A DNA stretch of 6,146 nucleotides from an uncultured Alphaproteobacteria bacterium (GCA_913064755.1 CAJYBQ010000223.1:1-6146), one strand, 5' to 3'. Shown: positions 1 to 6,146, counted from the stretch's first letter. A program made the numbers and translations. The notes: a model not told the origin generated them from the sequence alone.

Positions 1-12
1 GGTAAAGCATGG

Positions 13-29
13 GGAAACTGAGCGTTTCC
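13..29. repeat. Small inverted repeat in the leader before pirin
   Basis: GGAAAC (13-18) and GTTTCC (24-29) are perfect 6-bp inverted arms around the 5-base loop TGAGC. No T-run follows, so it is not a clear intrinsic terminator. It could be the end of an upstream transcript or an operator-like site, or chance. The rest of positions 1-104 shows no gene and no convincing promoter; a second tiny hairpin (GTTG-CGGG-CAAC, 49-60) is equally weak. Confidence 0.25.
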
Positions 30-90
30 AATCGGTCGATTGATTGTGGTTGCGGGCAACGCCATCTCCGCTGCATCAAGGATTCACCAC

Positions 91-104
91 AAGGAACAGG
101 AGCC
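91..104 (+). promoter_or_regulatory. Ribosome binding site of the pirin gene
   Basis: AAGGA (91-95) lies 9 bases before ATG 105, and AGGAG (98-102) lies 8 bases before ATG 111. Both ATGs are in the same frame, two codons apart, so either could be the start. This purine-rich site supports beginning the gene here, in the frame that is later broken, rather than at ATG 44 in the other frame, which has no such site. Confidence 0.6.
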
Positions 105-994
105 ATGACCATGGAAACGGTTCTCGACAATGCGACGGATACCATCGCGACCGGGCAGGTCGGCACGGCCCGCAAGGTTGCCGTATCATCCCCGGTGTTG
201 ATGCCCAGGATGGCGCGGGGGTGCGCCTGAAGCGCAGTCTCGGTGGGCCGGAACTGCAACTCTTCGACCCGTTCCTGCTGCTGGACGAGTTCCGCTCCGA
301 CGATGCGGGGGATTACATCGCGGGCTTCCCGGATCATCCGCATCGCGGCTTCGAGACGGTGACCTACATGCTGGCCGGTCGCATGGGCCACAAGGACAAC
401 CAGGGCAATTCCGGCCTGCTGAAGCCGGGCGGTGCCCAGTGGATGACGGCAGGCCGTGGCATCGTCCATTCGGAGATGCCGGAACAGGAAGACGGCCTGA
501 TGTGGGGATTTCAGCTCTGGGTCAACCTGCCGGCGGCAGAGAAGATGCGTGCGCCCCGGTACCAGGACATCGAACCCGAGGACATCCCCGAGATCGACCT
601 GGCCGACGGCGTGCGCGTTCGCCTGGTCGCCGGTGACCTGGCCGGTCAGACGGGGGCGGTGCGCGACATCGCCGTGAACCCGATCTACTGGGATGTGCAC
701 CTGGAGGCGGGACGGACGCTGGACGAGGCCCTGCCGACGGCGCACAACGCCTTCATCTATGTCTACGACGGTACGGTGACGCTGGCGGAGACACGGGTGC
801 AGACCGGGGAGATGGCATTGCTGAGCGATGGTGATCGGCTGGCAGCCTCGGCAGCCGGTGAGTCCGGTGCGCGGTTCCTCGTCATCGCGGGTCAGCCCAT
901 TCGCGAACAGGTTGCCCGTTACGGTCCCTTCGTCATGAACACGCGCGAGGAGATCATGCAGGCGTTTCAGGACTACCAGGCCGGACGGTTCTGA
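105..994 (+). pseudogene. Pirin family protein (cupin), interrupted by a single-base frameshift
   Basis: This is a bicupin-type pirin homologue. Pirins are iron-binding cupin proteins; some bacterial members have quercetin 2,3-dioxygenase activity and others are regulators, so the exact role is open. The start (ATG 105) reads 26 codons in one frame up to 'GTARKVA'. The conserved continuation, IIPGVDAQDGAGVRLKR then DPFLLLDEF, lies in the next frame from 185 to the TGA at 992-994. Restoring one C near 181-182 gives a 296-aa protein, a normal pirin length. In that numbering the likely metal ligands are all present: H78 and H80 in FPDHPHRGFET, and H122 and E124 in GRGIVHSEMP. The highly conserved MPEQEDGLMWGFQLWVNLP block follows. 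As the sequence stands, translation from 105 ends at the TGA 228-230 after 41 aa. Whether this is a sequencing error or a real mutation cannot be told here; the intact downstream 269 codons favour an error or a very recent event. It lies 113 bp before def on the same strand, with no obvious functional link. Confidence 0.85.
180..185 (+). other. Frameshift site in the pirin gene (probable missing C)
   Basis: The sequence reads AAG GTT GCC GTA TCA in the start frame, whereas family-like coding needs GTT GCC CGT ATC ATC (V-A-R-I-I). One extra C in the CC run at 181-182 restores the frame exactly. The site is not a recognisable slippery heptamer, so programmed frameshifting is unlikely. Confidence 0.8.
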
Positions 995-1021
995 GACTCC
1001 TGTCGGCCCATTGGTCCGCTG

Positions 1022-1065
1022 CGCCCGCCTTGACCCCGGGTCACACTTGACGTGATTGGCGGGCG
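1022..1065. repeat. Nested inverted repeats between pirin and def
   Basis: CGCCCGCC (1022-1029) and GGCGGGCG (1058-1065) are perfect 8-bp inverted arms separated by 28 bases. Inside lies a second hairpin, TGACC-CCG-GGTCA (1031-1043), followed by a short CAC-TTGAC-GTG inverted element (1044-1054). As RNA this could fold into a three-way-junction-like structure. There is no T-run after it, so a Rho-independent terminator for pirin is not supported; a leader structure for def-fmt or chance pairing in GC-rich DNA are the alternatives. Confidence 0.4.
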
Positions 1066-1075
1066 TGACTACGTC
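1047..1075 (+). promoter_or_regulatory. Possible weak promoter for def-fmt
   Basis: TTGACG (1047-1052) matches a sigma-70 type -35 hexamer well. At 17-base spacing the next hexamer is TACGTC (1070-1075), which shares only the first two bases with TATAAT. It sits 32 bases before the preferred def start. The -35 lies inside the inverted-repeat region, so transcription and folding could interact. The -10 is poor, so this is only a candidate. Confidence 0.2.
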
Positions 1076-1107
1076 GTGCACAACCCGTTCACCAGATGCG
1101 CAGAGCC

Positions 1108-1626
1108 ATGGCAATCCTTCCAATCATCACCGCGCCGGATCCCCGGTTGAAGATCCGCTCCGAACCGGTCGAGCAGTTCGATGACGAACTGCGCGCGTTC
1201 ATGGATGACATGCTGGCCACGATGTACGACGCGCCGGGTGTCGGTCTGTCCGCGATCCAGGTAGGTGTCGCGAAACGGGCGATGGTGGTCGACTGTGCCG
1301 AGGACGGCGCGGCGGCGGAACCGCTCTACCTGGTAAACCCGGAGATCGTGGAGTCGTCGGAAGACCTGCGGTCCTATGAAGAAGGCTGCCTTTCGCTGCC
1401 GGAACAATACGCGGAGGTCGAGCGACCGGCCGTCATCCGCGTCAGGTACCGTGACCAGTTCGGTGCAGAGCAGGAACTGCAGGCCGAGGGCCTGCTTTCG
1501 ACCTGCATCCAGCACGAGATGGACCATTTCGACGGCGTGTTGTTCGTCGATCACATCTCGGCGCTGAAGCGCAACATGATCCTGCGCCGCCTCAAGAAGG
1601 CGAAGAAGTTGCAGGCCACCGGCTGA
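1108..1626 (+). CDS. def: Peptide deformylase
   Basis: Def is a cytoplasmic metalloenzyme that removes the formyl group from the N-terminal formyl-methionine of new proteins, the step that follows Fmt action at initiation. All three family motifs are visible in the 172-aa product: motif 1 GVGLSAIQ (residues 44-51, with Ser where Ala is more usual), motif 2 EGCLS (92-96, with metal ligand C94) and motif 3 QHEMDH (135-140, with ligands H136 and H140 and catalytic E137). A basic tail (RRLKKAKKLQ) ends the protein. I prefer ATG 1108, giving MAILPIITAPDPRLK, which is the usual family N-terminus; ATG 1096 in the same frame would add MRRA and lacks an upstream Shine-Dalgarno site. The site before 1108 (AGAG, 1102-1105) is weak and close. 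The TGA stop at 1624-1626 directly abuts the fmt ATG, so the two genes are very probably co-transcribed and translationally coupled, a very common bacterial arrangement. The gene is intact although both + strand neighbours are broken. Confidence 0.95.
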   Translation: MAILPIITAPDPRLKIRSEPVEQFDDELRAFMDDMLATMYDAPGVGLSAIQVGVAKRAMVVDCAEDGAAAEPLYLVNPEIVESSEDLRSYEEGCLSLPEQYAEVERPAVIRVRYRDQFGAEQELQAEGLLSTCIQHEMDHFDGVLFVDHISALKRNMILRRLKKAKKLQATG

Positions 1627-2595
1627 ATGGGCAACCGGTCTGCCGCTCCCCAGCGCATCATCTTCATGGGGACGCCGGACTTTGCCGTGGCACCCCTGCG
1701 ATCACTGCATGCAGCGGGACACGAGATCGTCTGTGTCTATTGCCAGCCGGCACGCGCCGCCGGTCGGGGCAAGAAGCCCCGTCCCAGCCCCGTGCAGCAG
1801 GCCGCTGAGGAGCTCGGGCTGCCGGTCAGATCGCCCCTGAACTTCCGCGACACTGCGGACCGTGACGCCTTTGCCGCCCTGAACGCCGACCTGGCGGTGG
1901 TGGCGGCCTACGGGCTGATCCTGCCGCAGGCGGTGCTGGACGCGACACGGCTCGGCTGTTTCAACATCCATGCGTCCCTGCTGCCCCGCTGGCGCGGCGC
2001 GGCGCCGATCCATCGCGCCATCATGGCAGGTGACAGCCAGAGCGGCATCACCATCATGCGGATGGAAGCCGGCCTGGACACCGGCCCGATGCTGATGACA
2101 GCCTCCACCGCCATCGGCGCGGGCGACACCACGGTGACCCTGCACGACCGGCTGGCGGACATGGGAGCCAGCCTGATCGTCACGGCTGTGGACGGCATTG
2201 CGGCGGGGGCGTTGACGGAGACACCTCAGCCAGCCGAGGGCGTGACCTAGGCCGCCAAGATCGACAAGGCAGAGGCCCGCATCGATTGGACCCGGGATGC
2301 CGTGGATATCGAGCGACTGGTCCGCGCCCTGACCCCGTTCCCCGGGGCCTGGTTCGAACTCGACGGGCAGCGGGTCAAGGTACATGCGGCGCATCTGCTG
2401 GACGGTCACGATGCCGGTGTTGCGCCGGGCACCACCGTTGACGCCGCGCTGGGCATTCAGTGCGGGCAGGGGCAATTGCGCCTGACCCGGCTGCAGCGCG
2501 CGGGCAAGGGACCGGTTGAAGCCGCCGACATGCTCAACGGTCGCCCGATCCCCGCGGGCACGTCTCTCGGGTCCGCTGGTGACCTCGTCACTTGA
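1627..2595 (+). pseudogene. fmt: Methionyl-tRNA formyltransferase, interrupted by an in-frame TAG stop
   Basis: Fmt transfers a formyl group from 10-formyltetrahydrofolate to initiator Met-tRNA in the cytoplasm. The N-terminal catalytic domain is well conserved: IIFMGTPDFAV (residues 11-21), GRGKKPRPSP (46-55), AAYGLILP (93-100), the FNIHASLLPRWRGAAP block with catalytic N113 and H115 and the SLLPxxRG folate-site motif (117-124), then GLDTG with catalytic D151. Codon 208 (2248-2250) is TAG. The same frame continues without interruption through AAKIDKAEARIDW and the whole C-terminal tRNA-binding domain to the TGA at 2593-2595. E. coli Fmt has Tyr at this position in its VTYAEKLSKEEARIDW segment, so a TAC or TAT codon has probably become TAG. 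With that one base changed, the product would be 322 aa, the normal length. As read, only a 207-aa catalytic domain is made. A GTG at 2302 could begin a 97-aa C-terminal piece, but it has no good ribosome site. The start abuts the def stop and has no clear Shine-Dalgarno of its own, which fits translational coupling. A sequence error, a recent nonsense mutation or amber suppression are the possible explanations. Confidence 0.9.
2248..2250 (+). other. Premature in-frame amber codon in fmt
   Basis: GTG ACC TAG GCC GCC AAG replaces the expected V-T-Y-A-A-K. Only the third base needs to differ to restore Tyr. TAG is used as an ordinary terminator by both minus-strand genes in this window (RND pump at 2669-2671, adaptor at 5908-5910), so general reassignment of TAG to an amino acid is not supported. 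Confidence 0.85.
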
Positions 2596-2613
2596 CGTGA
2601 TCGTCTTGACGAC

Positions 2614-2656
2614 GGCCCGGAGTGCATCCATCCATCGATGAACCGCCCCCCGGGCC
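2614..2656. terminator. Weak inverted repeat in the fmt/RND convergent spacer, possible bidirectional terminator
   Basis: GGCCCGG (2614-2620) and CCGGGCC (2650-2656) are perfect 7-bp arms with a 29-base loop; CGAC (2610-2613) and GTCG (2664-2667) could extend the stem past a bulge. It lies in the 73-bp gap (2596-2668) between two genes that end toward each other, where a terminator is expected. No T-tract flanks it on either strand and the loop is long, so the call is tentative. Confidence 0.25.
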
Positions 2657-2668
2657 GGGACCCGTCGG

Positions 2669-5600
2669 CTATTCGGCGGGGACGACACCATCACCGTAGG
2701 TATTTCCAGCCTGGAGTTCCTGCTTCTCCGCCTGTTCGGCCTCCGCCTTCCGCTTGCGTCGGTTCCACGGCATGGCGCGACCGGTTGCGACACCGAGTGC
2801 CAGCATCGCAGGGGTGACGATCAGGGTGAGCAGGGTCGCGAAGCCGAGACCGAAGGCGACGGCACTGGCCAGTTGCACCCACCATTGCGTTGACGGCGCA
2901 CCCATCGTGATCTCGCGGCTGAAGAAGTCGATATTGGCCTGGAACACCATGGGCATCAGCCCGCAGATGGTCGTGACGGTCGTCAGCAGCACCGGGCGCA
3001 GGCGCTGGGCGCCGGTCCGGACAATGGCTTCCAGCGGGTCCATGCCCTGGCGCGCCAGGTAGGCATAGGTATCGATCAGCACGATGTTGTTGTTCACCAC
3101 GATCCCGGCCAGCGAGATGACGCCGACGCCTGTCATGACGATGCCGAACGGCTGACCCATCACCAGCAACCCGATCATGACACCGATCGTGGACATGATC
3201 ACCGCCGTCAGGATCAGGAATGCCTGGTAGAAGCTGTTGAACTGGGTGACCAGGATGATGCCCATGACGAACAGCGCGATGACGAAGGCATTCATCAGGA
3301 ACGCCTCGGCCGCGGCCTGCTCCTCGTCCTGGCCCTTGAAGGCGATCTCGACATCCTTGTCGAAGGTCTGTTCCGCCAGCCAGGCCTTGATCTCCTTCAC
3401 CTTGTCGTCGACCAGCACGCCTTCCTTCACGTTGGCGCGGACCACAAGCTTGTAGTTGCCGTCCACCCGTTCGATCTTGCCGACCTTGGGCTGGGCGGTG
3501 CGGGTGACGAAGTTCGACAGCGGCACCAGCCCGTTCGGCGTGTTGATGCGCAGGTCGTCCAGCTGATCCAGTGTGCGGTATTCCTCGGGGAAGCGAACAC
3601 GGATATCCACTTCCTCGTCCGTGTCGTCGGGACGATAATCATCGACCTTCACGCCATTGGTGACGAACTGGATCATGGCACCGATGGCTGCAACGTCGGT
3701 GCCGAAGCGCCCGGCCTGGGCGCGGTCGACCTGCAGTTCCCACTGGATGCCGGGCAGGGATCGCGTGTCCTCGATATCACGCAGGCCATCGACCTGCTGT
3801 TCCAGGTGCTCGCGGATCTTCTGGGCGACCGCCGGCAGCTTTTCCGCGAACAGCGACGTCATCTGGATCTGGACGTCCTTGCCGGTGGGGGGGCCGTTCT
3901 CTTCCTTGCGTGTCTCGACCTCGATCCCGGCCAGGTCGGCGGTGGCCTCGCGAATCTTGGGCAGGACCACATCGGCGGGACGGCGCTCCAGCCAGTCCTT
4001 GAGTTCCAGCGTGATGATGCCGATGACATCTTCCGAGATGTCATTGCCGTCCTGGGCACGGTTGCCGGACCGGGTATAGACCGTGGAGAAGTCGTCGAAT
4101 TCCAGCACGCGCTTCTCGACTTCCCGCACCAGGATATCCTGTTCCTTCACCGAGAGGTTGCCCCGGGCGTGCACATAGACCAGCGCCCGTTCCGGTTCGA
4201 CTTCGGGGAAGAATTCAACGCCCTTGCCGAACACGCCGTAGGCCATGTTGACGCCGACCAGGCTGATGATGGCAATCATCATGATGGCGATCGGCGCCAT
4301 GACCGGACGTCTCATGACGCCGTTCAGGAAACGCGCATAGACGCCGGTGAATCCGGGGATGGAACTGATGGGGCCGTTCTCGGCAGCCGCCAGCGCACTG
4401 TTGGCCCCGGCAGTGGTCTTGCCGAAGATGGATCCCAGTGTCGGGATGAAGATCAGCGCCATCAGCAGCGACCCGGAAAGCGTGGTGATCAGGGTCAGCG
4501 GCAGGAACTGCATGAACTCACCCACCACGCCGGGCCAGAACAGCAGCGGCATGAAGGCGGCGAGCGTCGTGGCTGTGGAGGCAATGATCGGCCAGGCCAT
4601 GCGCTTGGCGGCCATTGCATAGGCGACCTTCTTGGGTTCGCCCTCCGCCATCTTCCGGTCCGCGAATTCCGTTACCACGATGGCGCCGTCGACCAGCATG
4701 CCGACGGCGAGGATCAGCGCGAACAGGACGACGATGTTGATCGTGAAGCCGAACAGGAAGAGGTAGAGGATACCGATCAGGAACGATCCGGGAATTGCCA
4801 CGCCGACCAGCAATGCGCTGCGCAGGCCAAGGGCGGCAACCACCACGATCATCACCAGCAGGATGGCGCTGATGACGTTGTTCTGCAGGTCCTGCAGCAT
4901 GGTGCGAATGTCGTTCGACTTGTCCTGGCTGAACGATACCTCGATGCCGGCAGGCCAGCGCTCGGCCTGGGCCGTGACCAGGGTGCGGACATTGTCGATC
5001 GTGTCGATGATGTTCGCCCCCAGCCGCTTCTTCACCTCCAGCGCGACGGCGGTGCGGCCGTTCAGGCGGGCATAGTTCTCCGCGTCCTTGAACGTCCTGC
5101 GCACGGTGGTGACATCGGCCAGGGTGACCACGGCATCGCCATCGGTCTTGATCGGCAGGCTGAGCACATCCTGTGCGGTCTTGAACAGGGCCGGGACCTT
5201 GATGGCGAAGCGGCCTTCGCCCGTGTCCATGGCACCGGCGGCAACCAGGCGGTTGTTCAGGGTCATCGTCTGGATCAACTGCGCCTGGTCGATCTGGTAG
5301 CTTTCCAGCTTGGCGGGGTCCAGCACGACTTCCAGCAGTTCCTCGCGGTCGCCGGCCATGTCGACGCCCAGAACCGTGGTGATGCCCTCGATATCGTCCT
5401 TCAGCTCCCGCGCAACGCGGTAGAGCGCGCGCTCCGGAACATCGCCGGAAAGGGTGACGACGATGACCGGGAACAGGCTGAAATTCACCTCCTCGACCTT
5501 CGGCTCGTCGGTGTCTTCGGGCAGTTCGGACTTGGCGGTATCGACCTTTTCCCGCACGTCGGTCAGGGCCGTGTCGGCGTCGAACCCGGCATCGAATTCC

Positions 5601-5884
5601 AGCACCACCGAGCCGAAGCCGTCGGCAGCGATGGAGCGCATCTCCTTCACGCCGTCGATGCCCTGCAGTTCCTGCTCCATCGGGCGGACAAGCAGGCGGG
5701 CCGCGTCCTCCGGCGAGATGCCGTCATGCGTCATGGAGACATAGATGATCGGGATGTTGATATCCGGATCGGATTCCTTCGGGATGGCGTTGTAGGCAGC
5801 CGCGCCCGCAAGCAGGATCAGGACCAGGGTCGCAATGACGGTGCGGGACCGACTGATCGCGGCGTCGATGAGAGCGCTCATCAT
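2669..5884 (-). CDS. RND-family efflux transporter permease subunit (AcrB-like inner-membrane pump)
   Basis: This 1071-aa protein has the normal length and layout of proton-driven RND exporters in the inner membrane. It has a first membrane helix (about 14-34), a large periplasmic porter/docking loop (about 35-335), helices 2-6 (about 337-485), helix 7 (about 528-552), a second periplasmic loop (about 553-860) and helices 8-12 (about 862-1032). A charged cytoplasmic tail (NRRKRKAEAEQAEKQ, from 1041) follows. The family signature after helix 1 is present (IPKESDPDINIP). The proton-relay positions differ from AcrB: helix 4 reads LVDGAIVVTE, so D399 is kept but the second Asp is G400; helix 10 reads GIVVNNNIVLID, so the AcrB Lys940 position is N931; R961 and T968 in QRLRPVLLT are kept. 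Helix 4 resembles the VDGAVVIVE of heavy-metal pumps such as CzcA. The start is the first of two adjacent ATGs (5884, 5881), with GGAG 9 bases upstream. It lies 23 bp after the adaptor gene in the same operon. The substrate cannot be inferred. Confidence 0.93.
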   Translation of the reverse strand: MMSALIDAAISRSRTVIATLVLILLAGAAAYNAIPKESDPDINIPIIYVSMTHDGISPEDAARLLVRPMEQELQGIDGVKEMRSIAADGFGSVVLEFDAGFDADTALTDVREKVDTAKSELPEDTDEPKVEEVNFSLFPVIVVTLSGDVPERALYRVARELKDDIEGITTVLGVDMAGDREELLEVVLDPAKLESYQIDQAQLIQTMTLNNRLVAAGAMDTGEGRFAIKVPALFKTAQDVLSLPIKTDGDAVVTLADVTTVRRTFKDAENYARLNGRTAVALEVKKRLGANIIDTIDNVRTLVTAQAERWPAGIEVSFSQDKSNDIRTMLQDLQNNVISAILLVMIVVVAALGLRSALLVGVAIPGSFLIGILYLFLFGFTINIVVLFALILAVGMLVDGAIVVTEFADRKMAEGEPKKVAYAMAAKRMAWPIIASTATTLAAFMPLLFWPGVVGEFMQFLPLTLITTLSGSLLMALIFIPTLGSIFGKTTAGANSALAAAENGPISSIPGFTGVYARFLNGVMRRPVMAPIAIMMIAIISLVGVNMAYGVFGKGVEFFPEVEPERALVYVHARGNLSVKEQDILVREVEKRVLEFDDFSTVYTRSGNRAQDGNDISEDVIGIITLELKDWLERRPADVVLPKIREATADLAGIEVETRKEENGPPTGKDVQIQMTSLFAEKLPAVAQKIREHLEQQVDGLRDIEDTRSLPGIQWELQVDRAQAGRFGTDVAAIGAMIQFVTNGVKVDDYRPDDTDEEVDIRVRFPEEYRTLDQLDDLRINTPNGLVPLSNFVTRTAQPKVGKIERVDGNYKLVVRANVKEGVLVDDKVKEIKAWLAEQTFDKDVEIAFKGQDEEQAAAEAFLMNAFVIALFVMGIILVTQFNSFYQAFLILTAVIMSTIGVMIGLLVMGQPFGIVMTGVGVISLAGIVVNNNIVLIDTYAYLARQGMDPLEAIVRTGAQRLRPVLLTTVTTICGLMPMVFQANIDFFSREITMGAPSTQWWVQLASAVAFGLGFATLLTLIVTPAMLALGVATGRAMPWNRRKRKAEAEQAEKQELQAGNTYGDGVVPAE

Positions 5885-5910
5885 GACTGTCTACTCCACA
5901 TGACTGTCTA
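5877..5910 (-). repeat. 17-bp tandem duplication spanning the adaptor stop and RND start
   Basis: On the minus strand, two 17-bp units lie head to tail: TAGACAGTCATGTGGAG (5910-5894) and TAGACAGTCATGATGAG (5893-5877). They match at 15 of 17 bases, with the first 12 identical. The first unit begins with the adaptor's TAG stop and the second holds the RND start codon. The diverged end of the first unit supplies GGAG, placed 9 bases before the RND ATG, so it works as the Shine-Dalgarno site. The extra ATG in the first unit (5901-5899) is out of frame with the pump and opens only a six-codon reading frame, whose TGA overlaps the pump's ATGATGA. Confidence 0.85.
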
Positions 5911-6146
5911 TTCGGCCAGGGCCACTTCGACGATCTGGCCTTCGCGCACGAATTCCTGACCGACGGTGATGATCTGTGCCTGTTCGGGCAATCCGCTGAC
6001 CCAGATGCCGTCGGTGCTGTCGGCAATGATGCTGACGGGAACGAAGGATACCTGCCGATTGCGGTCGACGACGCGTACGCCGATGGCCCCGCCGTCGTTC
6101 CGGGTCATGATGGCGGTGGTCCGGACGTGGGCGGGAGCGCGTCCCG
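5908..6146 (-). CDS. RND efflux periplasmic adaptor (membrane fusion protein), C-terminal part only
   Basis: Reading from the window edge, the frame is open for 78 complete codons and ends in TAG at 5910-5908. Visible residues include GVRVVDRNRQVSFVPVSI, then GIWVSGLPEQAQIITVGQEF and VREGQIVEVALAE. The pattern of a short beta segment (V.F.PV.I), a GLP..A.IITVGQ turn and a REGQ.V end is typical of the membrane-proximal domain of AcrA/MexA-type adaptors, which bridge the RND pump and an outer-membrane channel across the periplasm. The N-terminal signal or lipid anchor, hairpin and lipoyl domains lie outside the window. The ATG at 6108 is internal, not the start. It is directly upstream of the RND gene in the usual adaptor-then-pump order, so the promoter and any regulator are off the window to the right. 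Confidence 0.85.
   Translation of the reverse strand, partial: GRAPAHVRTTAIMTRNDGGAIGVRVVDRNRQVSFVPVSIIADSTDGIWVSGLPEQAQIITVGQEFVREGQIVEVALAE

Noticed and set aside
44..184. ATG 44 as the start of pirin
   Set aside because: It has no ribosome site, and the translation of 44-184 is unlike pirin. The frame beginning at ATG 105 gives a natural N-terminus (GTARKVA) that joins the conserved body after one base is restored.
1096..1107. def start at ATG 1096
   Set aside because: It has no Shine-Dalgarno site upstream and would add MRRA before the typical MAILPI N-terminus. ATG 1108 fits the family better, although 1096 is not impossible.
995..1107. A Rho-independent terminator or a known riboswitch between pirin and def
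   Set aside because: The inverted repeats lack a following T-run, and I recognise no riboswitch core.
2248..2250. Genome-wide reassignment of TAG to an amino acid
   Set aside because: Both the RND pump and the adaptor end at TAG just where their families end, so TAG works as a normal stop here. Local suppression cannot be excluded.
2302..2595. A separate 97-aa gene starting at GTG 2302
   Set aside because: It is simply the C-terminal domain of Fmt in the original frame, with no convincing ribosome site of its own; it is treated as part of the broken fmt.
1702..2793. A 363-codon open frame on the minus strand covering fmt and the spacer
   Set aside because: It is a low-complexity R/G/P-rich translation overlapping the clear fmt coding frame, with no family resemblance.
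5881..5901. The six-codon frame from ATG 5901 to TGA 5881 (minus strand) as a regulatory leader peptide
   Set aside because: It is fully explained as a by-product of the 17-bp duplication and has no ribosome site of its own; its overlap with the pump start is noted but no function is claimed.
3806..5959. A 717-codon open frame on the + strand, antisense to the RND pump
   Set aside because: Its translation is rich in H, D, G, R and Q with no domain or membrane pattern, while the opposite strand codes for an unmistakable RND protein over the same span. Long antisense frames are common in GC-rich genes.

Overview
The window is high-GC bacterial DNA (roughly 60-65% G+C by eye). Its gene content and protein style (pirin, a def-fmt pair and an RND efflux operon, with Def beginning near 'MAILPIITAPDPRLK') suggest an alphaproteobacterium, possibly Rhodospirillales-like. 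That placement is inference from sequence style, not a phylogeny. I see no mobile element, CRISPR array, tRNA or rRNA.

Layout: positions 1-104 are a short non-coding leader. A pirin-family (cupin) gene follows on the + strand (105-994), but its reading frame is broken near position 182 by what looks like one missing C. A 113-bp spacer (995-1107) holds nested inverted repeats and a possible weak promoter. Next come def (peptide deformylase, 1108-1626, intact) and, with no gap, fmt (methionyl-tRNA formyltransferase, 1627-2595). fmt carries an in-frame TAG at 2248-2250, where the family normally has Tyr in a TYAAKI-like motif. After a 73-bp convergent spacer, the minus strand carries a complete RND-family inner-membrane efflux pump (5884 down to 2669, 1071 aa). 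Upstream of it on the same strand is the C-terminal end of its periplasmic adaptor (membrane fusion protein), cut by the window edge (5908-6146).

How the genes work together: Fmt formylates initiator Met-tRNA and Def removes the formyl group from new proteins, so they form a paired cycle. The adaptor and RND pump would form two parts of a tripartite drug or metabolite exporter; no outer-membrane channel gene is visible here. Pirin has no evident link to either pair.

The main oddities are two independent single-base lesions, in pirin and in fmt, on either side of an intact def. They are either sequence errors or real gene decay with functional consequences. A 17-bp near-perfect tandem duplication at the adaptor/pump junction has copied the stop-start region, and the pump has an atypical proton-relay residue set. 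I did not find a convincing undescribed system; the rest is ordinary core and efflux gene content.
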